In this document: positions 34,188 to 43,004 of the stretch, one piece after another
Layout of the letters: each line of letters opens with the position of its first letter
How positions within the stretch are numbered: position 1 is the first letter of the stretch
NCBI RefSeq assembly: GCF_014212175.1
Contig: NZ_JACJVR010000096.1
Span: forward strand, 1 to 48,969
Length of the DNA: 48,969 nt
Direction: 5' to 3'
Source of the DNA: Cohnella xylanilytica
GTDB lineage: Bacteria; Bacillota; Bacilli; Paenibacillales; Paenibacillaceae
Made by a program: the position numbers and the translations under genes
The notes under the pieces: model-generated
Database searches by the model: none
What the model was told of the DNA's origin: nothing
The model's input: the letters and a program-made list of their open reading frames with translations, nothing else

Positions 34188-34193
34188 ATTATA
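34188..34193 (-). promoter_or_regulatory. -10 element of the cobalamin operon promoter
   Basis: A perfect TATAAT on the minus strand about 45 bases before the riboswitch core. The -35 region at the expected distance (TACCTT) is poor. Confidence 0.6.
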
Positions 34194-34215
34194 GCCTATC
34201 CGACCGGCAAAAGGT

Positions 34216-34235
34216 AGCGTCTTTTTTATGACGCT
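34216..34235. other. Hairpin behind the DUF1904 gene
   Basis: AGCGTC and GACGCT pair around TTTTTTAT, 10 bases past the stop of the DUF1904 gene. It overlaps the -35 region of the cobalamin promoter. It may be a weak terminator; no good U-tract follows. Confidence 0.45.
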
Positions 34236-34244
34236 GTCGGCCGC

Positions 34245-34742
34245 TTATTCCCGGAGCGCGTCCCTTAGCCGGGTCGACATGGCGCCGCCCGCGGCCGAAG
34301 AGGACAACGCCTTCCTCGCCTTCCGGAGCTCCTCCGCGAGCTTGCGGTTGGCCTGGCGCAGCGATTCCAGCTCCTCTTCCGGCGGCGGCGCGTCTTGCGC
34401 TTGATCGTCGCCGAAGCTCTCCCCGTTGGCGTAATAGTCCCTCTCGCGGTAGACGCGGAAGGCGATCTCCAGCTCGGGCAGGCCGAGCGCCTGGCGAACG
34501 TGGCGGTCGACCGCCCGGGCGAAGCGGTCCTGCGCTCCCAGGCCCCTGTCGAACCAAGCCACCTCGATAAAAGGATAGGAAGAGACGAGCTCGCCCTCGG
34601 GCGAGACGGCCGTCGCGTGAAGACATTCGAGCATGAAGTAGTCGGCCGGACATTCGCAGACGGCGGCGAGCTCCTCCGTCAGCGGCCCGGCGACGGTCCG
34701 GATTCGTTCGGGGGCGATGCCCCGGATCAGCAGATGCGGCAT
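34245..34742 (-). CDS. DUF1904 family protein
   Basis: A 165-residue soluble protein. The N-terminal 110 residues fit the DUF1904 family (tautomerase-like fold): it begins MPHLLIRGIAPERIRTVAGPL and contains FIEVAWFDRGLGAQDRFARAVDRHVRQAL. The C-terminal 50 residues form a Glu/Arg-rich probable coiled coil followed by a Ser/Ala/Gly tail, which seems additional to the domain. Function is unknown. It is a single gene immediately upstream of, and in the same direction as, the cobalamin promoter, and divergent from the DedA-PAP2 gene. Confidence 0.75.
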   Translation of the reverse strand: MPHLLIRGIAPERIRTVAGPLTEELAAVCECPADYFMLECLHATAVSPEGELVSSYPFIEVAWFDRGLGAQDRFARAVDRHVRQALGLPELEIAFRVYRERDYYANGESFGDDQAQDAPPPEEELESLRQANRKLAEELRKARKALSSSAAGGAMSTRLRDALRE

Positions 34743-34933
34743 AATCGGTCAAGCTCCTGTTCTATTCGTCGATAAGGGTTATCCCCATCATAACGGACCG
34801 GCGACGCCAAGCCAACCATCCCTGCGGCCCGTTTGGTGATCGGGCCTTCGATCGTCTATTCTATAGGTATCGCTAGAGATACGAATCGAGACGGGTTCGC
34901 GGACCCGGCAACCTCTTCTCCGGGGGTGAGGAC

Positions 34934-36208
34934 TTGGGACCTTTTCAAAATCTGATGGATCATTACGGCTACGGGATCTTGGCGCTCGGGCTTATGCTGG
35001 AAGTGCTCGCTCTCCCTCTGCCCGGCGAGTTCCTGATGAGCTACGCGGGCCTGCTCGTTTACCAGGGCACCCTGAACTGGCCGCTGAGCATACTGGCCGC
35101 GAGCCTCGGCAGCTGCCTGGGCGTCACGGGCGCCTATTGGATCGGCTACAAGGCGGGCCGGCCGTTCTTCGAGCGGTTCGGGCCGCGCATTCACCTCGGT
35201 CCCGACAAGCTGGACAAGGTGTCGGCCTGGTTCGACCGCTATGGGAACAAGGTGCTGCTGATCGCCTACTACATTCCCGGCGTCCGGCACTTCACCGGCT
35301 ACTTCGCCGGGGTGACGCGGCTGCCGTTCCGCACGTTCGCCCTGTACGCGTACACCGGGGCGCTCGTCTGGACGGGGCTGTTCATCACGCTGGGCAAAAT
35401 TCTCGGTCCGCAGTGGGAGCACTTCCACCAGGCTATCAAGAAATATTTGCTTCTCGCCGGCGTTCTCGCCGCCGTCGGTCTCGCGGTCTATTACGCGATC
35501 AAGCGAAGCAAGCTGCGCGTCAAGGACGCGGCCCTGCGCTGGATCGGGAAGGGGATGGCCTTCTTCCGTACCGTCCGGCGGCTCGAGTGGGCGATCGCGG
35601 CTTCGTTCGTCGCCTTCGTCGTCACCGTCACCTGGGCGCTGTCGGTGCTCGAGGACTTCCTCGGCCACGAATTCGCGGAGTTCGACGAGCTCGCTCCCCT
35701 CGTCGTCCATTCGGTCTTCGACCGGAGCTGGGCAGGCTTCATGGACGGCATGCTGACGCTCGCCCGCCCGGAGACGTTCTCCGCCCTCATCGTCGCGGCA
35801 TTGATCGCGATCTGGGCACGTAAGCGGGACCGGGCGCTGGCCATTCCCTTCTACGCCGCCGGCCTGGCCGGAGGGGCCGCGGGCGAGACGGCGCTCCGCC
35901 ATCTGTTCGGCAGCGCCGGGCCGGGCGGCGCCCTCTTCTCCTTCCCGAGCGAACCCGCGATTCTCGCGGTCATCGTTTTCGGCTTGTCGGCCTACTTCGC
36001 GGGACGGGCGTCCGCTCTCTGGTGGGCCCAAGCCGTGCTGACCGCCGCGACCTTGCTCGCGGTTGCGCTCGTCGGCGTCGCCGAAGTATACGCGGACGTC
36101 TCGTACGCGAGCGACGTCACGGCTGCCTTCGCCTTCGGCGGAGGCTGGATCAGCTCGGTCATCGTCCTCTTCGAGCTGTCGCTGCTGCTGCAGCGCGCAA
36201 CCCGCTAA
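34934..36208 (+). CDS. DedA - PAP2-like fusion membrane protein
   Basis: A 424-residue polytopic protein. Residues 1-200 are a DedA (SNARE-associated/VTT) domain: LPLPGEFLMSYAGLL, SLGSCLGVTGAYWIGYKAGRPFFERFG and the RYGNKVLLIAYYIPGVRHFTGYFAG segment are typical of these lipid-scramblase-like flippases. Residues 220-424 resemble a PAP2 phosphatase by helix pattern, but the catalytic motifs are degenerate: where PSGH is expected it reads PSEPA, and the later SRxxxxxHxxxD reads VSYASDVTA without His. The phosphatase half is therefore probably inactive. The start is a TTG with GGGGGTGAGG upstream; an ATG at 34955 lacks a site. Confidence 0.82.
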   Translation: MGPFQNLMDHYGYGILALGLMLEVLALPLPGEFLMSYAGLLVYQGTLNWPLSILAASLGSCLGVTGAYWIGYKAGRPFFERFGPRIHLGPDKLDKVSAWFDRYGNKVLLIAYYIPGVRHFTGYFAGVTRLPFRTFALYAYTGALVWTGLFITLGKILGPQWEHFHQAIKKYLLLAGVLAAVGLAVYYAIKRSKLRVKDAALRWIGKGMAFFRTVRRLEWAIAASFVAFVVTVTWALSVLEDFLGHEFAEFDELAPLVVHSVFDRSWAGFMDGMLTLARPETFSALIVAALIAIWARKRDRALAIPFYAAGLAGGAAGETALRHLFGSAGPGGALFSFPSEPAILAVIVFGLSAYFAGRASALWWAQAVLTAATLLAVALVGVAEVYADVSYASDVTAAFAFGGGWISSVIVLFELSLLLQRATR

Positions 36209-36255
36209 CCCGACGATATCGGGTTACAGAGCCGCACTCGCTCCCGCACACGGCT
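36206..36255. terminator. Two hairpins between convergent DedA-PAP2 and AAA genes
   Basis: TAACCCGA/TCGGGTTA (36206-36226) overlaps the stop codon of the plus-strand gene, and AGCCG/CGGCT (36230-36255) follows. Neither has a U-tract, so termination is only suggested by position between convergent genes. Confidence 0.4.
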
Positions 36256-36258
36256 GTA

Positions 36259-37569
36259 CTACGCCAGGAACCCCATGCCGGAGGAGCCGCCGCCCGCCCC
36301 CTCGCTCATCCACTCGCCCTTGCGCCCCTTGGAGAGGTCGCCCTTCATGTCGGAGACGAGGCGGTCCAGGTCGACCGCGTCTTCGTAATGCTTCTGCAGG
36401 GCGGCGGAGACGTACAGCTCGCCGAGCTGCGCGAACGAGAACCCCTCCGTGCGCCGCGCCGCTTCGGCGGTCAGCTCGTCGCCAGCCAGCTGCGCGAGTC
36501 CCCGGCGCTTCAGGAACGCGAGACGCAGCGGTTCGTCCGGCAGCTTCACCTCGTGCGCCCGGTCGAACCTGCCCGCCCGGTTCATGAGGGCGGGATCGAT
36601 CTTCTCCGGATAGTTCGTCGTTCCGATCAGGAAGACGCCCTCCTTCGACGTCGCTCCGTCCAGCGTGTTAAGGAAGTAGGAGCGGCAGGAGGCCGGCATC
36701 GAATCGATGTCCTCGATGACGAGCACCATCGGAGACAGCTTCGTCGCGGCGGCGAATACCTGCTGGATGGACTCGCTCGTCGTGTATTCGGTGATCTGCC
36801 AATACGCCACCGGCGCCTCGACGCTCCCCGAGATCGACTTGACCAGCGTCGTCTTTCCATTGCCGGGTTTGCCGTAGAGGAGAATCCCTCTTTTGTAGGG
36901 CACGTTGTACGTCTGGAAAAAAGCTTTGTCCTTCGAGAAAAACTCGTCGATATACCGGTAGATCTGCGTCTTGAGCGCTTCGTCCATGAAGACGTCGTCC
37001 CGCGTCACGCCGTGCCCGATCGGCTCGACCGAACGCTCCAGCCCGTCTCTCGTGTCCGTGAACACGGTGATCTTGCGCTCCCCGATCTGGCGGGCCTGCA
37101 TGTCGGCGAGGAAGCGCGCCAGGCTCTCGTCGTCCGGCGCGAAGATGACGTCTTCGAAGCCGAGCCCGTGCATATTCAGCTTCGGAATGCGGGCGAAGGC
37201 GACCCGGTAAGCCGGATAGACGAACACGTTGTTGCGCACAGCCGGACGGATGCCGAACTTCTTCCCTTCCGGATCCGATTCGAACGAGAACTCCCGCGTC
37301 TCGACCAGATCGAACACGCCGGCCAGATGCTCCACCCCGGCGAAGTCCGAGCGAATGTCTTCCCGCAGGCCGTCCCAGGCGTCGTCGGAGTCCGACTCGT
37401 AATACAGCTTGAACCCGCAATCGTACTTCTCGCCGAGCAGCCGGACGATCCGGTTCACCGCCGAGGCGTAATCGAAGTAGCTGTCCGTCTCGAGCGGCCG
37501 TCCGGCTTCGCTCTCCCTCACGAACGGCAGCGAAGCCGCCGCCGTCAGATTCCATGTTTTTATCGTCAT
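36259..37569 (-). CDS. AAA+ family ATPase (YjoB/BCS1-like), rtcB partner
   Basis: A 436-residue protein. The N-terminal half (residues 1-200) is a substrate or adaptor domain without a recognised motif. The AAA+ module has Walker A GKPGNGKT (233-240), Walker B VLVIEDID (282-289), sensor-1 Asn319 in GTTN, and the arginine-finger segment NRAGRFDR (330-337). It ends in a glycine/serine tail. The closest match I recognise is B. subtilis YjoB and mitochondrial BCS1-type chaperones; all ATPase residues are present. It follows rtcB by nine bases and its AAAGGAG site overlaps the end of rtcB, so the two are co-expressed. A role as a remodelling partner in RNA repair is inference. Confidence 0.8.
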   Translation of the reverse strand: MTIKTWNLTAAASLPFVRESEAGRPLETDSYFDYASAVNRIVRLLGEKYDCGFKLYYESDSDDAWDGLREDIRSDFAGVEHLAGVFDLVETREFSFESDPEGKKFGIRPAVRNNVFVYPAYRVAFARIPKLNMHGLGFEDVIFAPDDESLARFLADMQARQIGERKITVFTDTRDGLERSVEPIGHGVTRDDVFMDEALKTQIYRYIDEFFSKDKAFFQTYNVPYKRGILLYGKPGNGKTTLVKSISGSVEAPVAYWQITEYTTSESIQQVFAAATKLSPMVLVIEDIDSMPASCRSYFLNTLDGATSKEGVFLIGTTNYPEKIDPALMNRAGRFDRAHEVKLPDEPLRLAFLKRRGLAQLAGDELTAEAARRTEGFSFAQLGELYVSAALQKHYEDAVDLDRLVSDMKGDLSKGRKGEWMSEGAGGGSSGMGFLA

Positions 37570-37578
37570 ATAGGCTTC

Positions 37579-39015
37579 TTAAACTCCTTTGACCGTCGCC
37601 AGCGGCCGGCACTTGGCCACGACCGAGGCCAGCTCCGCTCCGACGACGCTGTCGATGATTTGATCTACGTTCTTGTAAGCTTGAGGAGATTCGTCCAGAA
37701 TCGCTTCCAGCGCGCGGTGGTTGACGACGATCTCGTCTTCCGTCCCGACCCGCATCGCGGCTTCGAACTCCCGGACGGTCACAAGCTGCTTCGTCGCGTT
37801 GCGCGAGCGGATCCGCCCGGCGCCGTGGCAGATCGAGTAGCAGTTGCGCGCCCCTTCGGGCCGGCCGACCATCAGGTACGACGCCGTCCCCATCGAGCCG
37901 GGGATGAGCGCCGGGTGGCCCGTCTCCAGGTAGGGAGCCGGGTTGGCCGGATGCCCGGGAGGCAGGGCGCGCGTCGCGCCTTTGCGATGGACGAACAGCT
38001 TGCGGCCGTCGTGCTCTTCTTCCCATGCGTAATTGTGCATGAGGTCGTACAGCGTGCTCATCTTCACCTGCGGGCCGAGCTCGTCGCGCAGCGCTTCGCG
38101 AATCGCGTACGCGATCAGGTGGCGGTTCGCGGTCGCGTAGTTGAGCGCCGAGTACATCAGGTTGGCGTACGTCCGTCCCGCTTCGCTATCCAGAGGAGCG
38201 AACGCCAGCTTCGGGTCGGCCGTGCCGAGGCCGAGCCTGCGCATCGTCTTGGCTACTTCCGAGCCGCAGAACTGGTTCACCGCTCCGCCCCACGCCCGCG
38301 AACCCGAGTGGATCATGACGACGACCTGCCCGTCGAACAGCCCCCACTTCTCGGCCACGTCCCTGTTCTCCTCATGGATCTCGACCGCCTGAAGCTCGGC
38401 GAAGTGGTTGCCGTTCCCCAGCGTCCCGAGCTGCCGGTGGGCCCGATGCCACAGCGGCTCCGGAATTCGGTTCAGCGCCTCCTCGTCGAACGGGTACCGC
38501 CCGCACTCGACGTGGCTGAGCGAAGTCGCCTGCCGGGGCGTGTAGGCGTCGGGCACGTATTTGCCCGGCAAGCCGTGCAGCCCCTTGCGCAGAACGTGCT
38601 CGAGCCGCAGATCGGAGAAATGGCCGCGCTTGTGCTCCTCCACCGGCAGATAGGACGCGATCGCCTTCACCAGCTTGCGGCGCAGCTTGACCTCCTTCAG
38701 ATCGTCCGCGCGCAGGTTGGTCAGGTGAACCCTCATGCCGCAGCCGATGTCGCTCCCGACGATGGAAGGCGACACGTAAGCCTCGTCCGCGTCCCAGACC
38801 GCCGTCGTCCCGATGCAGGTGCCGACCCCGACATGGACGTCCGGCGTGTAGCTCATGTAGCGGATATTCGGAATTTGCAGATTGTTGTTCGCCATCTCGA
38901 ACACCTTCGAGCCCATGGCTTCGTACAGTTCGTCTCCGGTATAGACGTGAACGTCCCCCGCGGGAAGGCTCACCGGCCGGTAATAAGCGGATGGCCGCTC
39001 GTTTTTCATTAACAT
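37579..39015 (-). CDS. rtcB: RtcB family RNA ligase
   Basis: A 478-residue RNA ligase that joins 2',3'-cyclic phosphate (via 3'-phosphate) and 5'-OH ends with GTP and Mn2+. Family motifs in order: PDVHVGVGTCIGTTAVW, VGSDIGCGMRVHLTNL with the metal-binding Asp and Cys, LGTLGNGNHFAELQ, HSGSRAWG, PGSMGTASYLM, and the guanylylated histidine in CHGAGR. All are intact, so the enzyme should be active. I choose the ATG at 39015, after AAGGGAG 12 bases upstream; an ATG two codons later is possible. No archease gene is seen nearby; an AAA+ ATPase follows instead. Confidence 0.92.
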   Translation of the reverse strand: MLMKNERPSAYYRPVSLPAGDVHVYTGDELYEAMGSKVFEMANNNLQIPNIRYMSYTPDVHVGVGTCIGTTAVWDADEAYVSPSIVGSDIGCGMRVHLTNLRADDLKEVKLRRKLVKAIASYLPVEEHKRGHFSDLRLEHVLRKGLHGLPGKYVPDAYTPRQATSLSHVECGRYPFDEEALNRIPEPLWHRAHRQLGTLGNGNHFAELQAVEIHEENRDVAEKWGLFDGQVVVMIHSGSRAWGGAVNQFCGSEVAKTMRRLGLGTADPKLAFAPLDSEAGRTYANLMYSALNYATANRHLIAYAIREALRDELGPQVKMSTLYDLMHNYAWEEEHDGRKLFVHRKGATRALPPGHPANPAPYLETGHPALIPGSMGTASYLMVGRPEGARNCYSICHGAGRIRSRNATKQLVTVREFEAAMRVGTEDEIVVNHRALEAILDESPQAYKNVDQIIDSVVGAELASVVAKCRPLATVKGV

Positions 39016-39128
39016 AAATTCGCTTTGCTCCCTTACATTCACATGAATTAAAAACGCAAAAAAACCGCAAGCCATCGCTCACGGTCGTTGGAAAGATCAT
39101 GAAATAGACAGGACGAATCCGCATAGGA

Positions 39129-39230
39129 TTATCCTGGCTCCACGCTTGCTTCCGTCCGTAGAGGCCAATGGGCCAGACGCGAATTATTCGGTTGCGGCGT
39201 AAGCGACGGACGGCGAATCATTGCGGTCAT
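39129..39230 (-). CDS. Possible 33-codon leader ORF upstream of rtcB
   Basis: A short reading frame (MTAMIRRPSLTP...) with AAGGAGG ten bases before its ATG, in the 5' leader of rtcB, ending at TAA. GGTCC-AC-GGACC (39231-39242), a small palindrome, lies between site and start. The peptide is rich in Pro and Arg and matches nothing I know. It could be a regulatory leader peptide or an accident. About 50 bases before rtcB the leader has a GCGGTTTTTTTGCG tract that might act as an attenuator. Confidence 0.3.
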   Translation of the reverse strand: MTAMIRRPSLTPQPNNSRLAHWPLRTEASVEPG

Positions 39231-39265
39231 GGTCCACGGACCTCCTTCCATGTAAGATAATGCTA

Positions 39266-39295
39266 ACTATAACGAGGGCGCTTCTTCGTTGTCAA
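39266..39295 (-). promoter_or_regulatory. Promoter of the rtcB-AAA operon
   Basis: A perfect -35 TTGACA (39295-39290), an 18-base spacer, and TATAGT (39271-39266) as -10. It precedes the leader ORF and rtcB by about 250 bases. Confidence 0.75.
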
Positions 39296-39301
39296 TAGGT
39301 A

Positions 39302-39320
39302 TCATAAAAATATTTTATGA
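39302..39320. promoter_or_regulatory. Palindrome between divergent promoters
   Basis: TCATAAAAATATTTTATGA has perfect eight-base arms around ATA. It lies seven bases upstream of the rtcB -35 and 15 bases upstream of the plus-strand -35, a good place for an operator acting on both. The binding protein is unknown. Confidence 0.5.
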
Positions 39321-39335
39321 CAGCGGTTAAATTCG

Positions 39336-39364
39336 TTTATTACCCTCTTCGGGCGTAGTATAAT
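39336..39364 (+). promoter_or_regulatory. Promoter of the small basic protein gene
   Basis: TTTATT at 39336-39341, a 17-base spacer, and a perfect TATAAT at 39359-39364. The start codon follows 41 bases later. Confidence 0.65.
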
Positions 39365-39405
39365 GAGTCGGCAACCCATTTTCACAATCCGGGAGGAATT
39401 CGAAC

Positions 39406-39639
39406 ATGAGCAAGTCGAGAACGAAGCAGGCCCGGCTCAAGGCCGAACGGTCCGGAGCCCTGAATCCGGAGGCGCTCCGGGGACGATGGACGCGCAAGCC
39501 GCAGACGCAAGCGCAGCCGAATAAGAAAGCGCAGCAGCGCCGTACGCAATGCCGCCTGAGAGGCAGCCGCGACGGCGCTGATTTTTTGCGGAACGGATGT
39601 TCAGACGCTGAATTGAATCTGGCTTCCCGAGTCGGTTAA
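39406..39639 (+). CDS. Small basic hypothetical protein
   Basis: A 77-residue basic protein starting MSKSRTKQARLKAERSGALN. GGGAGG nine bases upstream and a good promoter indicate that it is expressed. The N-terminal 25-30 residues resemble short Bacillota hypothetical proteins that begin with a Lys/Arg-rich stretch; the function is unknown. The C-terminal third looks unusual: the frame runs through a hairpin/T-run at about 39554-39587 and overlaps the end of the convergent DUF4190 gene. Both other frames stop shortly before that hairpin, so the original C-terminus may have been lost through a frameshift. Confidence 0.6.
   Translation: MSKSRTKQARLKAERSGALNPEALRGRWTRKPQTQAQPNKKAQQRRTQCRLRGSRDGADFLRNGCSDAELNLASRVG
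39554..39587 (+). terminator. Possible terminator overlapping the small basic gene
   Basis: GCCT-GAG-AGGC and CAGC...GCTG hairpins followed by ATTTTTTGC. The stems are short. It would lie inside the last third of the small basic gene. Confidence 0.4.
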
Positions 39640-40176
39640 CGTCGGGTCGGCGTAAATAATGGCGATGATGTAGATGACGGCCAGCACCAGCGAATACAGC
39701 ACGGTTCCGATAATGCCGCAGATCAGTCCCGCGAACGCCAAGCCCCGTCCCTGTCCGCCGAAGTACTTCAATTCCTTCAGCGCCAGCCCGGCGAAGACGA
39801 TCGCCACGACCCCGATGATCATCCCCGCGAACGGAACGACGATGGCCAGAATGCCCAGCACCAGAGCCGCGATCGCTTTGTTGTTCGTCGACGGCGGGAC
39901 CGGAACCGGCGCGTACGCGTAAGGCGGCCGAGGGCCGTAAGGCGCCTGCGGAGCGTATGGCGTTTGAGGCCCGTATGTTGCCTGCGGTCCGTGCGAGACC
40001 TGCGGTCCATGCGCCGCCTGCGGTCCATGCGCTGCCTGCGGAGCGAATGCTGCCTGCTGCCCATATCCCGCTTGGGGTCCGTTTGCCCCTTGGGTTTCTG
40101 GATTCGCGGCTTCAGCACTCGGTGTCTCGGAAGCCGGGCCCCTGCCGGTCGGAGGTACCCTCTCGAAGTCGGTCAT
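39601..40176 (-). CDS. DUF4190-type membrane protein with Pro/Gln-rich repeats
   Basis: A 191-residue protein. The cytoplasmic N-terminal 95 residues are low-complexity: after a charged start come tandem six-residue units such as HGPQAA and YGPQTP, changing to PYAPQ and PYGP. Two hydrophobic hairpins follow (AIAALVLGILAIVVPFAGMIIGVVAIVFAGLAL and FAGLICGIIGTVLYSLVLAVIYIIAIIYA), the pattern of DUF4190/TM2-like domains. The repeats are visible in DNA from about 39930 to 40060. It lies 18 bases after the DUF975 gene and is probably in one transcript with it. Function is unknown. Confidence 0.78.
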   Translation of the reverse strand: MTDFERVPPTGRGPASETPSAEAANPETQGANGPQAGYGQQAAFAPQAAHGPQAAHGPQVSHGPQATYGPQTPYAPQAPYGPRPPYAYAPVPVPPSTNNKAIAALVLGILAIVVPFAGMIIGVVAIVFAGLALKELKYFGGQGRGLAFAGLICGIIGTVLYSLVLAVIYIIAIIYADPTLTDSGSQIQFSV

Positions 40177-40194
40177 ATGATGTCCTTCGATCCC

Positions 40195-40833
40195 TTAGCC
40201 TGCATAGCCCGGATATCCCGGAGGCGGAGGAGGCGGCGTCGCCGCTTGGGTGCGGCTTCTCAGATCCTCGTAGAAATGAGCCATCGAGGTGAGAATGTAC
40301 GGATACACCCACAACAGCCCGATACCGAACGGGATCGCTCCGAGAATGATCCAGCCGATGAAAGTGAGAATTAGGACGAACAGGCGGCCCTTGTGCCCCG
40401 CGGTCAACTCCTTGCTTCGGCGAATCGCTTCCAGCGGCCCGATCGAAGGATTGTCCCGCAGGATGAAGTAAGCCTGAGAATAACGCAGCGAGGCGATAAT
40501 GCCCGGAATGATGAGAAGCAGCGACCAGAGGAACACGAAGATCGCCATCAATACGTGAAGCAGGAACGCATCGATAAACTGGGCGAACCCGGAGAACAAA
40601 TGCCCGGAGTCGGTCCTGTTGGTTCTGACTAATTCCAGGAAGTAAGCGTACAACCCCATCGCGAGCGGACCGATCAGCAGCAGCTCCACGATCCATCCCA
40701 GGAACGGAATCAGGTTGATGGCAGCGAGAACCCATACGAGGACGTAGTATAGCAGCATCGTCAATACGGCTCCCGTCCATTTTCCTTGCAAACTTGCTCT
40801 TGCTCTTGCGCGAATCTCCGCACTTGTCGGCAT
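40195..40833 (-). CDS. DUF975 family membrane protein
   Basis: A 212-residue polytopic protein of the DUF975 family. It starts MPTSAEIRARARASLQGKW, a conserved amphipathic segment, and has five or six hydrophobic helices with PFLGWIVELLLIGPLAMGLYAYFLEL and the loop LRYSQAYFILRDNPSIGPLEAIRRSKELTAGHKGRLF, all typical. It ends in a proline-rich tail (TPPPPPPGYPGY). GGTGGAG ten bases upstream supports the ATG at 40833; a TTG nine codons earlier has no site. It forms a pair with the DUF4190 gene. Function is unknown; such pairs may organise membrane proteins, but I cannot show it. Confidence 0.85.
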   Translation of the reverse strand: MPTSAEIRARARASLQGKWTGAVLTMLLYYVLVWVLAAINLIPFLGWIVELLLIGPLAMGLYAYFLELVRTNRTDSGHLFSGFAQFIDAFLLHVLMAIFVFLWSLLLIIPGIIASLRYSQAYFILRDNPSIGPLEAIRRSKELTAGHKGRLFVLILTFIGWIILGAIPFGIGLLWVYPYILTSMAHFYEDLRSRTQAATPPPPPPGYPGYAG

Positions 40834-41004
40834 TCGGATCGAACTCCACCTTTGCGTCAAATTTGGCCTAGCATACCAAGAACCCCTTCGGTTTCCTAGT
40901 ATTTACAAACTCATTGTAGCCACATTTCGACATTTCGACAATATGTATTTTTTGTGACGGTTCGCGGTTCTTCCATTATGGCTATGAGAAGACCGGGACG
41001 TTTA

Positions 41005-41020
41005 TGCCCTTCGGAGGGCA
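41005..41020. other. UUCG-type hairpin
   Basis: TGCCCT-TCGG-AGGGCA, a short stable stem-loop just beyond the malic enzyme terminator. Confidence 0.5.
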
Positions 41021-41025
41021 TGCGG

Positions 41026-41052
41026 AAAAAGCCCGCAGCCGGGGCCGCGGAC
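41026..41052 (-). terminator. Terminator of the malic enzyme gene
   Basis: On the minus strand GTCCGCGGC pairs with GCTGCGGGC around CCCG, followed by TTTTT. It lies about 75 bases past the stop codon. Confidence 0.85.
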
Positions 41053-41126
41053 TCATGAACCGCCTGTAGATTAGCGAATTAGCGTACCAGAAGAACTTAT
41101 GCGACGGCGGCTCCGATAGGCCGGCG

Positions 41127-42533
<1,407 letters not shown>

Positions 42534-42825
42534 GTCGAATAGACGCTCCTTTGACGATGAAATTCCGGCGATTAACGGCAATTGTCAATGTCGGTTCACG
42601 TAATGGCGACGCTTCTCGCGGCGGCGGAGCTTGTCTTCGGATCGGCGGAAGACGGCTCTCTGCCCGCGCTCGGCCGGTCGGCGCATCCCCCGTTCTCCTA
42701 GTATCGTCGAATCCGTCCTCGGCAAGACCCCGGCTGTTCGGGCCGCAGGCTTCACCTCCGTATGGCGGCCCCCCGCCTCCGTGCCGCCTCCGTCCATCGT
42801 CCGAGCAAGCACCGCGCCCGCGACT

Positions 42826-42975
42826 AGCGCCGACGCCGGCCGCGATCAGGCCGGCGCCTCTATTCCGCACGGCCTCGGCATATCGCCGGATCGCTTCATG
42901 GCCCGCGCATTCTACAACTACGTCTAAATCCTTCGCCGGGAAGGCGCCGAAATCCTCCGTCCCCTCGGAAGTTAT
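42826..42975 (-). pseudogene. Probable aspartate dehydrogenase (NadX) remnant
   Basis: About 50 codons in one frame read as TSEGTEDFGAFPAKDLDVVV, then ECAGHEAIRRYAE and LIAAGVGA. The pattern D-x-VVExAxHEA-x-xYA...GVGAL is characteristic of L-aspartate dehydrogenase. Similarity disappears on both sides, where the sequence becomes GC-rich and repetitive, and the 5' side runs into the response regulator. The frame shifts near GVGA. I read it as a decayed fragment. The rest of 42534-43004 shows no gene. Confidence 0.45.
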
Positions 42976-43004
42976 CGATATTCGTGTCCGCGCCGATCGG
43001 CTCC

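Noticed and set aside
36022..39012. A 996-codon plus-strand frame opposite the AAA ATPase and rtcB
   Set aside because: Antisense shadow: no domain or ribosome binding site, and the minus-strand genes have intact catalytic motifs.
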